A DNA stretch of 64,000 bases, taken from assembly GCF_025460765.1 (NCBI RefSeq), contig NZ_JAMWEG010000012.1, positions 123,478-187,477 of the forward strand, written 5' to 3'. This document shows positions 16,442 through 25,207 of this stretch, piece by piece. The notes beneath the pieces are model-generated. The model made no database searches, was not told where the DNA came from, and saw only the letters and a program-made list of their open reading frames with translations. The position numbers and the translations under genes were made by a program. Origin of the DNA: Micromonospora sp. MA102. Lineage in GTDB: Bacteria > Actinomycetota > Actinomycetes > Mycobacteriales > Micromonosporaceae. Position 1 is the first letter of the stretch. Every line of letters starts with the position of its first letter.

Positions 16442-16982
16442 GTGGAAGAGGCGCTCCCCGGCAACGTGACGGCCGGGGTGGTCCGGGTCGGCGACACCGT
16501 CCGGCGTCCGGCCGGCCCGTGGACCGCGAGCGTCGACGCCCTGCTCGGCCACCTGCACGCGGTGGGCTTCCGCGGCGCGCCCCGGCCGCTCGGCCGGGAC
16601 GACCGGGGCCGGCAGGCGCTGGAGTACGTCCCGGGGGAGCTGGGCGACCCGGCCGGCACGTACTCCCTCGACGAGCTGGCCTCGATCGGCGCGTTCCTGG
16701 CCGATCTGCACCGCGCGACGGCGTCCTTCACGCCCCCGCCCGGCGCGAGCTGGCAGACGGCCATCGCCCCCGACGGCGCGGAGCTGGTCTGCGGCTCAGC
16801 GGCCGGCGCTGGCCGCGCTGCTCGGTCGCCGGGCCCGGGCCATGGTCGACCTGCTGACGGCGGGCGCCCGCGACGGGGTGCAGCTCTGGGCGCGGATCCA
16901 CGCCGAGGACGGGGCGTACTGGCGGGCCACGGCCGCGCTGCTGGACGCGGGGGTGGACCGCTGGAGGGCCGCCCTGGCGTGA
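16442..16982 (+). pseudogene. Aminoglycoside phosphotransferase-like gene with central deletion and frameshift
   Basis: The 5' part, from GTG at 16442, encodes an APH-family N-lobe (VVRVGDTVRRPAGPWT, HAVGFRGAPRPLG, YVPGE) up to ELVCG near 16790. There the catalytic loop (HxDxxxxN) and the DFG-like region should follow but are absent. From 16797 a different frame encodes a typical APH C-terminus (LAALLGRRARAMVDLL ... DRWRAALA) ending at the TGA at 16980-16982. I infer loss of roughly 80 codons plus a frameshift. An assembly error is the alternative. The GTG has a GAGGAT element six bases upstream. Confidence 0.72.
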
Positions 16983-16986
16983 CCGG

Positions 16987-17535
16987 TCAGCCGCGCCGGG
17001 TCCGCCCCCGGTACGCGGCCGCGGCGGCCCGGTTGTTGCACAGCTCGCAGCAGTAGCGCTGCCGGCCGGCGCGGGTCCGGTCCAGGTAGGGCGCGTCGCA
17101 TCCGTCGGCCGCGCAGACGCCGAACCGTTCCGTCCCGCCGGTCGCCGCGGCCCGGGCCAGGGCCCCGGTGACGAGGGCGGCGAACGGTCCGACCGGGCCG
17201 GGCCGGGGCAGCGGGGTGAGCCGCAGCGTGCCGTCGGGCCCGGGCTCGACCACGGTGCCGGCGCTGACCCCGGCGAGCACCTCGTTGAGCGTGGCCACCC
17301 GGGCGGCCGGGTCGGGCGCGGCGAAGACCGCGTGGAGCCGGTCGCGCAGGTCGCGCAGTCGGGGCAGGTCGGCCTCGGTGAGCGGTGCGGTGACCTCGGC
17401 GAGGCCGGGGTCCCGGGCGGCGGCGCGCAGCCGCGCCACGGAGAGCTGGTCGACCGGGTCCTGGAGCACCCAGGAGCTGTGCAGCAGCGTGATGGCCAGG
17501 CGCAGCGCGGGTTCCAGGGGTGGCACCGCGCTCAT
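16987..17535 (-). CDS. ABATE/CGNR-type zinc finger transcriptional regulator
   Basis: A 182-residue protein with an N-terminal ABATE-like helical domain and a C-terminal zinc ribbon. The C-terminus has FGVCAADGCDAPYLDRTRAG followed by RYCCELCNNRAAAAAYR, i.e. the usual four zinc cysteines and a CNNR variant of the CGNR signature. The ATG at 17535 follows GGGAGG. It is divergent from a secreted hydrolase gene with a small palindrome between them. It could regulate that gene or itself. Confidence 0.85.
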   Translation of the reverse strand: MSAVPPLEPALRLAITLLHSSWVLQDPVDQLSVARLRAAARDPGLAEVTAPLTEADLPRLRDLRDRLHAVFAAPDPAARVATLNEVLAGVSAGTVVEPGPDGTLRLTPLPRPGPVGPFAALVTGALARAAATGGTERFGVCAADGCDAPYLDRTRAGRQRYCCELCNNRAAAAAYRGRTRRG

Positions 17536-17625
17536 CCGCGTCTCCTCCCTCGTCGGGTTGCCGACACGTCCGCGGTCCTCCCGCACTTGACCGATCGCCG
17601 CCCGCCATCCTAGCGTCGTCAGTTG

Positions 17626-17638
17626 TAAAGCGGCTTTA
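17626..17638. promoter_or_regulatory. 13-bp palindrome in divergent promoter region
   Basis: TAAAGCGGCTTTA is a perfect palindrome around a central G, in the only AT-rich patch between the CGNR-type regulator and the hydrolase gene at 17659. It lies 20 bases before the hydrolase start, where a bound repressor would block transcription or initiation. Confidence 0.4.
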
Positions 17639-17658
17639 AAAACTTATGGAGGTGGCAC

Positions 17659-18519
17659 ATGCGACGTCTGCCCGCCCTCGTGTCCGTGGCCGCGCTGCTG
17701 GTCACCGGCGCGCTCGCCGGCGGCGGCAGCGCCCAGGCGGAGGCGCCCGCCGAGCCGGCGGCCGCGGGCCACGCGGCGCCCACGGTGGTCCGCGACATCG
17801 AGATCCCGGTCGCCGGGCAGCCGGCCGTCCGGGCCTGGCTGGTCCGGCCGCAGCGCGCCGGGGGCGGGCTGGCCGGGGTGCTGGACCTGCACTGGTTCGA
17901 GCCCGGCCGGGCCAACCAGGACCGCGGCGAGTTCCTGGCCGAGGCCACCGCCCTGGCCGGGCGCGGCGTGGTGTCGGTGCTGCCGCAGCTCACCTTTCCG
18001 TGGGCGGGTGACCCGGTCGGCGACGCCCGGGACCGGGGCGCCGTCACGGCCCAGCTCGACGGGGTCCGGGCGGCGTACCGGCGGCTGCTCGCCGAGCCGG
18101 GGGTGGACCGGGCCCGCACCGCGGTGGTCGGCCACGACTACGGCGCCATGTACGCCGTCGACCTGACCGCCCGCGAGCCGGGGCTGCGCAGCGCCGTGCT
18201 GCTCGCGCCGGACGCGACCTGGGCCAACTGGTTCGACCGCTACTGGCTCCAGCTGCCGGCGGGGGAGAAGGAGGCGTACCGGGCGGTCTTCGCCGGCCTG
18301 GACCCGGTGGACCTCGTGGGGCGGCTGGGCGCCGGGGCCTACTTCCAGTTCGCCGGCGCGGACCGGTTCGTCGGCGCGGAGACCCGCGCCGCCTTCGCCG
18401 CCGCGGCGCCCCGGGCCACGGTGTCGCTCTACCCGGAGGAGGAGCACGACCTGGGCGCCGCGCGCACCCGGGACGACCGGCTCGCCTGGCTGGCCGGCCG
18501 GCTCGGGCTGCGCGGATGA
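17659..18519 (+). CDS. Secreted alpha/beta hydrolase with Asp at the nucleophile elbow
   Basis: A 286-residue protein with a clear N-terminal signal peptide (MRRLPALVSVAALLVTGALA, cleavage probably after the AQA near 27). The dienelactone hydrolase-like fold shows LDLHWFEPGRANQDRG near 76 and VVGHDYGAMYAVD near 157. The elbow GHDYG has aspartate (Asp160) where esterases have serine, as in haloalkane dehalogenases and epoxide hydrolases. EEEHDLG near 262 carries a candidate catalytic histidine. GGAGGTG precedes the ATG. It acts outside the cytoplasm; substrate unknown. Confidence 0.75.
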   Translation: MRRLPALVSVAALLVTGALAGGGSAQAEAPAEPAAAGHAAPTVVRDIEIPVAGQPAVRAWLVRPQRAGGGLAGVLDLHWFEPGRANQDRGEFLAEATALAGRGVVSVLPQLTFPWAGDPVGDARDRGAVTAQLDGVRAAYRRLLAEPGVDRARTAVVGHDYGAMYAVDLTAREPGLRSAVLLAPDATWANWFDRYWLQLPAGEKEAYRAVFAGLDPVDLVGRLGAGAYFQFAGADRFVGAETRAAFAAAAPRATVSLYPEEEHDLGAARTRDDRLAWLAGRLGLRG

Positions 18520-18642
18520 CCCGAGGGATCCACCGGACCGGGCGGCGTCGGGGGGCGTCGCCCGGTCCCGGCCGGCGGTTGAGCGGCCCGGACTGAGGGC
18601 GCGGACGGGTGTCGGTCCGGCCCGACCGGGTACCCGGCGGCC

Positions 18643-19044
18643 ATGCCGCACACCGGGTCGGTCCGCCGCTTCGCCTTCCGCTTCGACCCGGCGTTCCGGC
18701 TGCCGCTGGCCCTGCTCGGGGTGCGGCCGGAGACCGCCCGGGTCGAGCTGGGCCCGGACGAGCTGACCGTGCGGTTCGGTCCCTGGCGGCTGCGTACCGC
18801 CCGCAGCAACGTGAGCGGGGTCGAGCTGGGCGGCCCGTACCGCTGGTGGCGGGTGGTCGGGCCGCACCTGTCCCTCGCCGACGGTGGGGTCACCTTCGGC
18901 ACCGGCGTGGCCGCCGGGGTCTGCCTCCGGTTCGCCACTCCGGTGCCGGCGCTCGTCCCCGGCCCGTGGCCACGCCACCCGGCCGTCACGGTGACGGTGA
19001 CCGACCCGGAAGCGCTGCGCGACGCCCTGGCCACCCCACCCTGA
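18643..19044 (+). CDS. Conserved hypothetical protein, 133 residues
   Basis: A 133-residue cytosolic protein with FRFDPAFRLPLALLGVRP at the start and an alternating beta-strand pattern (VELGPDELTVRFGPWRLRT, WWRVVGPHLSLADG). It resembles short PH-like, beta-barrel hypothetical proteins of actinomycetes. I do not recognise a function. No signal peptide or membrane segment. It has no close operon partner: 123 bases from the gene before and 83 from the gene after. Confidence 0.7.
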   Translation: MPHTGSVRRFAFRFDPAFRLPLALLGVRPETARVELGPDELTVRFGPWRLRTARSNVSGVELGGPYRWWRVVGPHLSLADGGVTFGTGVAAGVCLRFATPVPALVPGPWPRHPAVTVTVTDPEALRDALATPP

Positions 19045-19127
19045 TCATCTTTCTTCCGCTTGCCCGGTTCCGCCGGGCCGCGCCCCGGGTACCGCCTACC
19101 GTCGGGTCAGGGCCTGAAGGGGTGCAC

Positions 19128-21233
19128 ATGGCGGAGGCACGGGACGGGGCGCAGCCCCGGCGGGGGCGGGGGCGCCGCCACCAGGCGCAGTCGACCCCCG
19201 CGGACCGGGCGCTGCGCGACGCTCGCGACCCCGAGCGCGGCGATCGCGCCCGGCGCGGCCCGGCGACGCTGCCCGAGCGCGTGGAGAGCCCGGTGCGGCG
19301 GGCCCAACCGACCGGCGGGTTCGCCCGCTGGCTGTTCCAGCACCGGGTGCAGCCGGAGGGCCCGGAGACCCGCGAGCACCAGTCGAAGGGTCATCCCTGG
19401 TGGCGGGTGATGTGCCTGACCGGTGTGGACTACTTCTCCACCCTCTCCTACCTGCCGGGCATCGCGGCGGTGGCGGCCGGCGCGCTGAGCCCGCTCGCGA
19501 CCCTGCTGATCGTCGCGCTGACGCTGTTCGGGATGCTGCCGATGTACCGGCGGGTCGCCCGGGAGAGCCCGCACGGGCAGGGCTCGGTCGCCATGCTGGA
19601 ACGGCTGCTGCCGTTCTGGCGGGGCAAGATCTTCGTGCTGGTGCTGCTCGGCTTCGTGGCCACCTCGTGGATCATCACGATCACGCTCTCCGCCGCCGAC
19701 GCCACCGTGCACCTGCTGGAGAACCCGGTCCTGCCCGAGTCGTTCCCGCACGGCACCACGGCCGCCGTGGTGGTGACCGTGGTGCTGCTGCTCATTCTCG
19801 GCGGGGTGTTCCTGCTGGGGTTCAGCGAGGCGGTGCAGGTCGCCATCCCCCTGGTGGCGGTCTTCCTCGGCCTGAACGCGGTGATCGTGGTCGCCGGCCT
19901 GGCCGAGGTCGCCGCCGACCCGGAGACGCTCACCGGCTGGACCGACCGGCTGACCCAGGTCGGCGGCGCGGGCGACGTGCTGGCCACCAGCGTGCTCGCG
20001 TTCCCGCTGCTGGTGCTGGGCCTCTCCGGCTTCGAGACCGGGGTGAGCATGATGCCGCTGGTCAAGAGCGACGGCGTCGACGCCGAGCACCGGTTGGCGG
20101 CCCGGATCCGCAACACCCGCAAGCTGCTCACCACCGCCGCGCTGATCATGTCGGTCTACCTGATCGCCACCACCTTCGTCACCACCGTGCTCATCCCGGC
20201 GCACGAGTTCGCGCCCGGCGGGGCGGCCAGCGGCCGGGCCCTGGCCTTCCTGGCCCACGAGCACCTGGGCGAGGCGTTCGGCACGGTCTACGACATCAGC
20301 AGCATCCTCATCCTCTGGTTCGCCGGCGCCTCGGCGATGGCCGGCCTGATCAACATCGTGCCCCGCTACCTGCCCTCCTACGGCATGGCGCCCGAGTGGG
20401 GGCGTGCGGTCCGGCCGGTGGTGCTGGTCTACACGGCGATCAGCATCGCCATCACGGTCGCCTTCCGCGCCGACGTCAACGCCCAGGCCGGCGCGTACGC
20501 CACCGGGATCCTGGCCATGATGGTCTCCGGCGCGATCGCGGTGACCATCTCCGCCTACCGGTCGCGGCACCCGTTCGCCGGGATCGGCTTCACGGTGCTC
20601 ACCCTGGTGCTGCTCTATGCACTCGTCGAGAACGTCATCGAGAAGCCGGACGGCATCACGATCTCCGGCCTGTTCATCGCCGGCATCGTCGCCGTCTCGC
20701 TGATCTCCCGGGTGTCCCGCACCACCGAACTGCGCGCCGAGCGGATCGAGTTCGACGAGGCGGCACGGCGGTTCGTCGCCGACTCGATCGCCCACGACGG
20801 CCGGCTGCACCTGATCGCCAACAAGCGGCAGAGCGGCTCGCTGAAGGAGTACCGGCTCAAGGAACGCGCGCAGCGCGGCATGAACCCGGTGCCCGGCGCC
20901 GCCGACGTGCTCTTCCTGGAGATCGACATCAGCGACCCCTCGCGGTTCAGCGAGGTGTTGCGGGTGCACGGGGTCGAGGTCGGCGGATACCGGATCCTGC
21001 GGGCCGACAGCCCCGCCGCGCCCAACGCCATCGCGGCCATCCTGCTGGCCCTGCGGGACGCCACGGGGGTCCGCCCGCACTGCCACTTCGAGTGGTCCGA
21101 GGGCAACCCGATCGCGCACCTGCTGCGCTACCTGATCCTCGGCCGCGGCGACACCCCGCCGGTGGTCCGGGAGATCATCCGCAAGACCGAGCCGGACCCC
21201 ACCCGCCGGCCCGGTATCCACGTCGGCGGCTGA
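19128..21233 (+). CDS. APC-superfamily amino acid transporter-like membrane protein
   Basis: A 701-residue protein. The first 85 residues are hydrophilic and rich in Arg, Gln and Glu. About 11-12 transmembrane helices follow (first: GVDYFSTLSYLPGIAAVAAG near 97), typical of the large actinobacterial APC transporters. The last 170 residues form a soluble cytosolic domain (from SRVSRTTELRAERIEFDEAA). Substrate unknown; potassium or amino acids are both plausible given the fold. The ATG at 19128 lies after GAAGGGG. It converges on the LLM oxidoreductase gene with hairpins between. Confidence 0.82.
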   Translation: MAEARDGAQPRRGRGRRHQAQSTPADRALRDARDPERGDRARRGPATLPERVESPVRRAQPTGGFARWLFQHRVQPEGPETREHQSKGHPWWRVMCLTGVDYFSTLSYLPGIAAVAAGALSPLATLLIVALTLFGMLPMYRRVARESPHGQGSVAMLERLLPFWRGKIFVLVLLGFVATSWIITITLSAADATVHLLENPVLPESFPHGTTAAVVVTVVLLLILGGVFLLGFSEAVQVAIPLVAVFLGLNAVIVVAGLAEVAADPETLTGWTDRLTQVGGAGDVLATSVLAFPLLVLGLSGFETGVSMMPLVKSDGVDAEHRLAARIRNTRKLLTTAALIMSVYLIATTFVTTVLIPAHEFAPGGAASGRALAFLAHEHLGEAFGTVYDISSILILWFAGASAMAGLINIVPRYLPSYGMAPEWGRAVRPVVLVYTAISIAITVAFRADVNAQAGAYATGILAMMVSGAIAVTISAYRSRHPFAGIGFTVLTLVLLYALVENVIEKPDGITISGLFIAGIVAVSLISRVSRTTELRAERIEFDEAARRFVADSIAHDGRLHLIANKRQSGSLKEYRLKERAQRGMNPVPGAADVLFLEIDISDPSRFSEVLRVHGVEVGGYRILRADSPAAPNAIAAILLALRDATGVRPHCHFEWSEGNPIAHLLRYLILGRGDTPPVVREIIRKTEPDPTRRPGIHVGG

Positions 21234-21301
21234 GCACCGCCACCGGCCGCCGGCCCCGTCCCGCTTCCACGACCCGAGGGGTACGCGGGCCGCCACCCGC
21301 A

Positions 21302-21335
21302 CCGGGCTGCGCCCGGCTACCGGCGCCCCGCCGGT
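21302..21335. terminator. Two adjacent hairpins between convergent genes
   Basis: CCGGGC (21302-21307) pairs with GCCCGG (21311-21316), and ACCGGCG (21319-21325) pairs with CGCCGGT (21329-21335). They lie between the APC transporter stop and the LLM gene stop, so they probably terminate both transcripts. Confidence 0.5.
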
Positions 21336-21344
21336 GCGCGCCGG

Positions 21345-22304
21345 TCAGGCGAGCGCGCGCACCCGGGCGAGGAAGTCGCCGGCGCAGAAGTCGAGGAAGC
21401 CGTCCGGGTCCGGGCCGGCGTTCTGCAGCACGATGTGGTCGTACCCGGCGTCGACGTAGGCCTTCACCTTCGCCAGGTGCGGCTCCGGGGCCGGCCCGAC
21501 CGAGAACTGCTGCCGGATGTGCTGGTCCTCCACCCAGACCGTGGCCGCGTCGAAGTTCACGGGGTTGGGCAGCTCGCTCATCACCTTCCACCCGGTGACC
21601 GCCCAGCGGCTGGTCTCCTTCGCCGCGCGCACCGCCTGCTCCTCGTCGGAGGCCCAGGCCATCGGCACCTCCGCGTAGTGCGGCCCCCGCCCGCCGGCTT
21701 CCCGGTAGCACTCCACGATCGACGACTTCGGCTCGGTGGCGAACAGCCCGTCGCCCAGCTCGGCGGCCATCGCCGCCGAGGACCGTCCGCTGGCCGCCAC
21801 GGCGATCGCCGGGGGCGTCTTCGGAAGGTCCCACACCCGGGCGTCCTCCAGCTGGAGGTGCCGGCCCTCGTACGACTGGTAGCCGCCCTGCCAGAGCAGC
21901 CGGATGATCTCCAGGGCCTCGCGCAGCCGCTCGTGCCGGCCGCGGACGCTGGGGAAGCCCTGCCCGACCACGTGCTCGTTGAGCCGTTCGCCCGCGCCCA
22001 CACCCAGGGTGAACCGCCCGCCGGAGATCAGCGCCATGGTGGCCGCGGCCTGGGCGATGATCGCCGGGTGGTACCGCACCGAGGGGCAGGTGACCCCGGT
22101 GGCCAGGCCGATCGTGCGGGTCTTCGCGGCGATGGCGGCGAGCGCGCTCCAGGTGAAGCAGGAGTGCCCCTGCACCTCCAGCCAGGGGTGGTAGTGGTCG
22201 CTCATCTCGACGAAGTCGAAGCCGGCCTGTTCCGCGCGGACCGCCTGCCGGATGAGTTCCTGCGGGCCGAAGGCCTCCGAGGCCAGCTTGTAGCCGATCT
22301 GCAT
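21345..22304 (-). CDS. F420-dependent LLM-class oxidoreductase (G6PDH-like family)
   Basis: A 319-residue TIM-barrel luciferase-like monooxygenase-fold protein. IGYKLASEAFGPQELIRQAV at the N-terminus, FVEMSDHYHPWLEVQGHS near 36 (with the SDHYHPW motif of F420-dependent G6P dehydrogenase-like enzymes), GVGAGERLNEHVVG near 107 and AASGRSSAAMAAELGDG near 164 place it in the TIGR03557-type group. It should use coenzyme F420 for a hydride transfer; the substrate is unknown. ATG at 22304 is chosen because the family starts at this residue. Confidence 0.9.
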   Translation of the reverse strand: MQIGYKLASEAFGPQELIRQAVRAEQAGFDFVEMSDHYHPWLEVQGHSCFTWSALAAIAAKTRTIGLATGVTCPSVRYHPAIIAQAAATMALISGGRFTLGVGAGERLNEHVVGQGFPSVRGRHERLREALEIIRLLWQGGYQSYEGRHLQLEDARVWDLPKTPPAIAVAASGRSSAAMAAELGDGLFATEPKSSIVECYREAGGRGPHYAEVPMAWASDEEQAVRAAKETSRWAVTGWKVMSELPNPVNFDAATVWVEDQHIRQQFSVGPAPEPHLAKVKAYVDAGYDHIVLQNAGPDPDGFLDFCAGDFLARVRALA

Positions 22305-22442
22305 CGCCCTGGTCTCCCGTTCTCCGCGCGGCTGGACCGCTGCCCTTCCCATCCCACACCGCGACAAACGCCGCCGGAGCGAAGGACCCAGCCTCCTAGG
22401 ACGCCCTGGCGGTGGTGACCCTGCGCGCTCCGGGCACGGAAA

Positions 22443-22473
22443 GGCCCGCGCCTCGGGGGAGCGGGCGCGGGCC
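22443..22473 (-). terminator. Hairpin terminator of the small membrane protein gene
   Basis: GGCCCGCGCC at 22443-22452 pairs perfectly with 22464-22473. Read on the minus strand the stem is followed by TTTCC, a weak U-tract, 20 bases after the stop codon. Confidence 0.65.
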
Positions 22474-22492
22474 GGCGGTGCGGGGGTGCGGC

Positions 22493-22699
22493 CTACTTGG
22501 ACGGCTCGGGGAGCTCGCAGTCCACCTTGGGGTTCGCGCCGATGTAGTTCAGCGGGCCGGCCACGATCGTGACGAGGATGGTGCCGGCCTCGGCGCAGTT
22601 GGTCTCGTCGTTGCCGTAGTAACCGCGCTGTCCGGCGGCGATGGCGCCGATGACGAGCCAGATGACGACCAGGACGCCGACTATCGAGGTGCCGCGCAT
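22493..22699 (-). CDS. Small single-pass membrane protein
   Basis: A 68-residue protein with one transmembrane helix near its N-terminus (SIVGVLVVIWLVIGAIAAG), followed by a short soluble tail with two cysteines (TNCAEAG, VDCELP) that could form a disulfide outside the cell. ATG at 22699 is preferred over one 15 codons upstream because GTGGAGGC lies at ideal distance. It resembles widespread small actinobacterial membrane proteins of unknown function. It stands alone, with its own terminator. Confidence 0.72.
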   Translation of the reverse strand: MRGTSIVGVLVVIWLVIGAIAAGQRGYYGNDETNCAEAGTILVTIVAGPLNYIGANPKVDCELPEPSK

Positions 22700-22818
22700 G
22701 GGTTGCCTCCACTGGGGTTGTGGTGGATTCGAGGTGGAGGTCATGTACCCAGAGCGGGGGAACGGTCAAACGGCGCCGCGGCTGCGGCGCGGCCGATTCC
22801 GACCATCGCTTGCCCGGA

Positions 22819-24021
22819 TCAGTGCGGCGGCGCCGGGCTCTCCGGGGGTCGCCCCCGGCTGCGCAGGTGGTCGGCGACGGCCACCCCGGCCAGCACCAGC
22901 GTCGTGCCCAGCGCCGCGTAGATGGGGGCGAGGTAGAGAAGGAAGGGCGCGAGCGTCAGCAGCGCCAGGACGCCGCCCGGTCGGGAGACCGACACCCGGC
23001 TGAACACCTCGTACTCGAACGCGGCGCGACCGGTCAGGAACAGCGCCGGCCCACCCAGGATGATCGCCAGCCAGGCCGGCGGGGTGCGCCCGGTCGGTTC
23101 GAGCAGCACCAGGTCGAACCCCGCGGCGCTGGTCACGACGCCGGCCACCATCAGCAGGTGGGTGTACGGGGCGGAGTTCAGGAACTTGCTCGGCTGTTTG
23201 GACATGGCGATGGCGTGCGGCAGCAGCTCGCCGGACTTGTGCACGTAGATCCGCCAGAGCAGCAGGGTGGTGGCGAACGCGATGGCGAACGCCCCGATGT
23301 TCTCCGCCTCGGAGTGGTGCAGGCTGAAGACGGTGCCGGTGACCAGGATGGCGTCGCCCAGCGCGATGATGAAGAACTGCTGGTAACGCTCGGAGAGGTG
23401 CTCGGCGGTCACGTTGCGCTGGGCGTCCGGCACCACGCCCAGTCCCGGCACCGGGTACGCGAGCCGGAAGCCGAGGTAGTCGATGCCGAGGGCTACCAGC
23501 CAGAGCGTCTCGCGGGCGTGGCCGCTCGCCGTCGCACCGACCAGCCAGGGGATCGCGGAGACCGCGAACCAGATGAAGATCCGGGCGGCCCGGCGCTGGG
23601 TCTGCCGGTGGTGCCGGACGGCCGGCATGAGGAACAGCCCGCGTCCGAGATGGATCGCCACGTACGCGCCGGCGAAGACCAGCCCCCGGCCGCTGAAGGC
23701 CTCCGGGATGGCGGTGGTCATCAGCAGCGCCCCGAACATCACCCCGACGATCAGCAGCTTGATCTCGGGACGTTGCGGGTCGTACATGTCGGTGACGAGC
23801 GTGGTGATCGCCCAGGTCCACCACAGCGCCATCAGCATGATCAGCGCTTGGACGGCCCGCTCCCAGTCGATGCCGGTGACGAGCCCGCGGGAGATGAGGG
23901 AGAGCGCGACCACGTACACGAGGTCGAAGAAGAGCTCCAGCAGGGTCACCCGGCGTGGCGCCTCGGGGTCCCGGACCGGTGGCCGCCGCTCGGCGGGCTG
24001 CTCCGGCGTGGGGGTGGGCAC
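22819..24021 (-). CDS. ltrA: Low temperature requirement protein A (LtrA) family
   Basis: A 400-residue multi-pass membrane protein. The family signatures are visible: RVTLLELFFDLVYVVALSLI near the N-terminus, and ERYQQFFIIALGDAILVTG in the middle. About 10-12 hydrophobic helices. Function of LtrA proteins is unknown; the name comes from a Listeria cold-growth mutant. GTG at 24021, preceded by CAGGAGCAG, gives the usual length. An ATG at 24117 would add 32 Arg/Pro-rich residues without a ribosome binding site. Confidence 0.88.
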   Translation of the reverse strand: MPTPTPEQPAERRPPVRDPEAPRRVTLLELFFDLVYVVALSLISRGLVTGIDWERAVQALIMLMALWWTWAITTLVTDMYDPQRPEIKLLIVGVMFGALLMTTAIPEAFSGRGLVFAGAYVAIHLGRGLFLMPAVRHHRQTQRRAARIFIWFAVSAIPWLVGATASGHARETLWLVALGIDYLGFRLAYPVPGLGVVPDAQRNVTAEHLSERYQQFFIIALGDAILVTGTVFSLHHSEAENIGAFAIAFATTLLLWRIYVHKSGELLPHAIAMSKQPSKFLNSAPYTHLLMVAGVVTSAAGFDLVLLEPTGRTPPAWLAIILGGPALFLTGRAAFEYEVFSRVSVSRPGGVLALLTLAPFLLYLAPIYAALGTTLVLAGVAVADHLRSRGRPPESPAPPH

Positions 24022-24133
24022 GAGCTGCTCCTGCGGTGGCGGGATCGGCGCGGCGGGCCGTCCGGCCCTGCACCGACCGTAGCCACGCCCGCGTGGGCGC
24101 GGGCCGGCTTCCGGCATTTCGCGCCCGTCCGAG

Positions 24134-24172
24134 GCGCGGCCAGTGGTGACCGCCGGTCACCACCGGCCGCGC
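24134..24172 (-). terminator. Long hairpin terminator downstream of the HhH membrane protein
   Basis: An 18-position stem with one A:C mismatch: left arm 24134-24151, right arm 24155-24172, loop GCC. It includes GTGGTGACC pairing with GGTCACCAC. It begins six bases after the stop of the leftward gene at 24179. Confidence 0.8.
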
Positions 24173-24178
24173 GTCGGA

Positions 24179-25045
24179 TCAGGCGCCCTCGCCGGCCCCG
24201 GCCGGCAGCACCCGCTCGGCCTCGGCGCGGGCGCCGGCCAGCACCTTCGCCTGCTGCGACCAGGTCGCCAGGCCCGGCGCGGCGCGCAGGCCGGCGGCCT
24301 TGACGGTCTCCCGCAGCGTCGCCTCGTCCAGCTCGCTGAGCTGCTGGTAGGTGCGGATGCCGGCGGCCTGGAGGGCGGCGGCCAGCTTCGGCCCGATGCC
24401 CTGGATCCGCCGGAAGTCGTCGGCGGCGTCCACCTGGGCCGGAGCGGCGTCCTCGACCGCGGCGCGCGGCGCGGGCACCGTCACGGGCGCGACCGGCTCG
24501 TCGGCCACCGGCTCGTCGGCCACCGGCTCGGTGGCGACCGGCTCGTCGGCCGCCGGCTCGGCCGCTGCGGCCGGCTCCTCGGCCACGGCCACCGGCTCCG
24601 GCGCGGTGCGGGCCGGCTCGGCCTCCTCGTCGGCGGCGCGCGGCGCGGGCACCGCCACCGGCTGCCCCTCCTCGGCCACCGGCTCGGCCGCCACCGTGCG
24701 GGCCGGCACCTCGTCGGAGGCGGCCGGCTCGGTGACCGTCACCGGCTCGGTGGACGGCAGGGGGGTGGCCTCGGCGGCCAGCGTGGCGGCGGCCGGGGCG
24801 GCGTCCTGGTCGGCCGGGGCCGGCGCCTCGGTCACCGCGGCGGGCGCCGGCACCTCGTCGACCACGGCCTCCGGCCGCTCCCGGTCGACCGTGGCGGTCA
24901 CCTCGGGCGCCGGGGCGGCGGCACCCTCCACCGTGGGCGTGCCGGTGCCGGCCGTGTTCCGTCGGCCGCTCACCACCCACCCGATGACCAGGCCCACCAG
25001 CAGGGCCAGGATCAGCACCAGCCACTGCCCGAAGCTCGACGGCAT
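24179..25045 (-). CDS. Membrane-anchored, disordered protein with C-terminal helix-hairpin-helix domain
   Basis: A 288-residue protein in three parts. Residues 8-26 are a transmembrane helix (WLVLILALLVGLVIGWVVSG). About 30-215 are low-complexity Ala/Pro/Glu/Val sequence with short ADEPV repeats. About 218-275 form a helix-hairpin-helix domain like those of DUF4332/cell-division-type proteins (DDFRRIQGIGPKLAAALQAA, GIRTYQQLSELDEATL). HhH domains often bind DNA or protein; here it would hang from the membrane on a long flexible stalk on the cytoplasmic side. Function unknown. Confidence 0.75.
   Translation of the reverse strand: MPSSFGQWLVLILALLVGLVIGWVVSGRRNTAGTGTPTVEGAAAPAPEVTATVDRERPEAVVDEVPAPAAVTEAPAPADQDAAPAAATLAAEATPLPSTEPVTVTEPAASDEVPARTVAAEPVAEEGQPVAVPAPRAADEEAEPARTAPEPVAVAEEPAAAAEPAADEPVATEPVADEPVADEPVAPVTVPAPRAAVEDAAPAQVDAADDFRRIQGIGPKLAAALQAAGIRTYQQLSELDEATLRETVKAAGLRAAPGLATWSQQAKVLAGARAEAERVLPAGAGEGA
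24492..24566 (-). repeat. 15-bp imperfect tandem repeat encoding ADEPV units
   Basis: Five units of about 15 bp based on ACCGGCTCGTCGGCC: exact at 24492, 24507 and 24537, variant at 24522, and decayed at the end. They encode the Ala/Asp/Glu/Pro/Val linker of the HhH protein and probably arose by slippage. Confidence 0.75.
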
Positions 25046-25207
25046 GCCAACCTCCTCCTATGTACGTGAACGACAATCGCGAGAAAACCGGGGGCAGCTT
25101 CGCACACGTACGCGCGGGACGACAGGGAGGTCGGCGGCTGCCGCCGCCGGTGGGACGGGACGTGCCGGCCGGTGGCCGCGGGATGACCGAGCGTGTGCTG
25201 CGCCGAA

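Noticed and set aside
24022..24117. A 32-residue N-terminal extension of LtrA from ATG 24117.
   Set aside because: It is Arg/Pro/Gly-rich and lacks a ribosome binding site, while GTG 24021 has CAGGAG at proper distance and gives the usual length.
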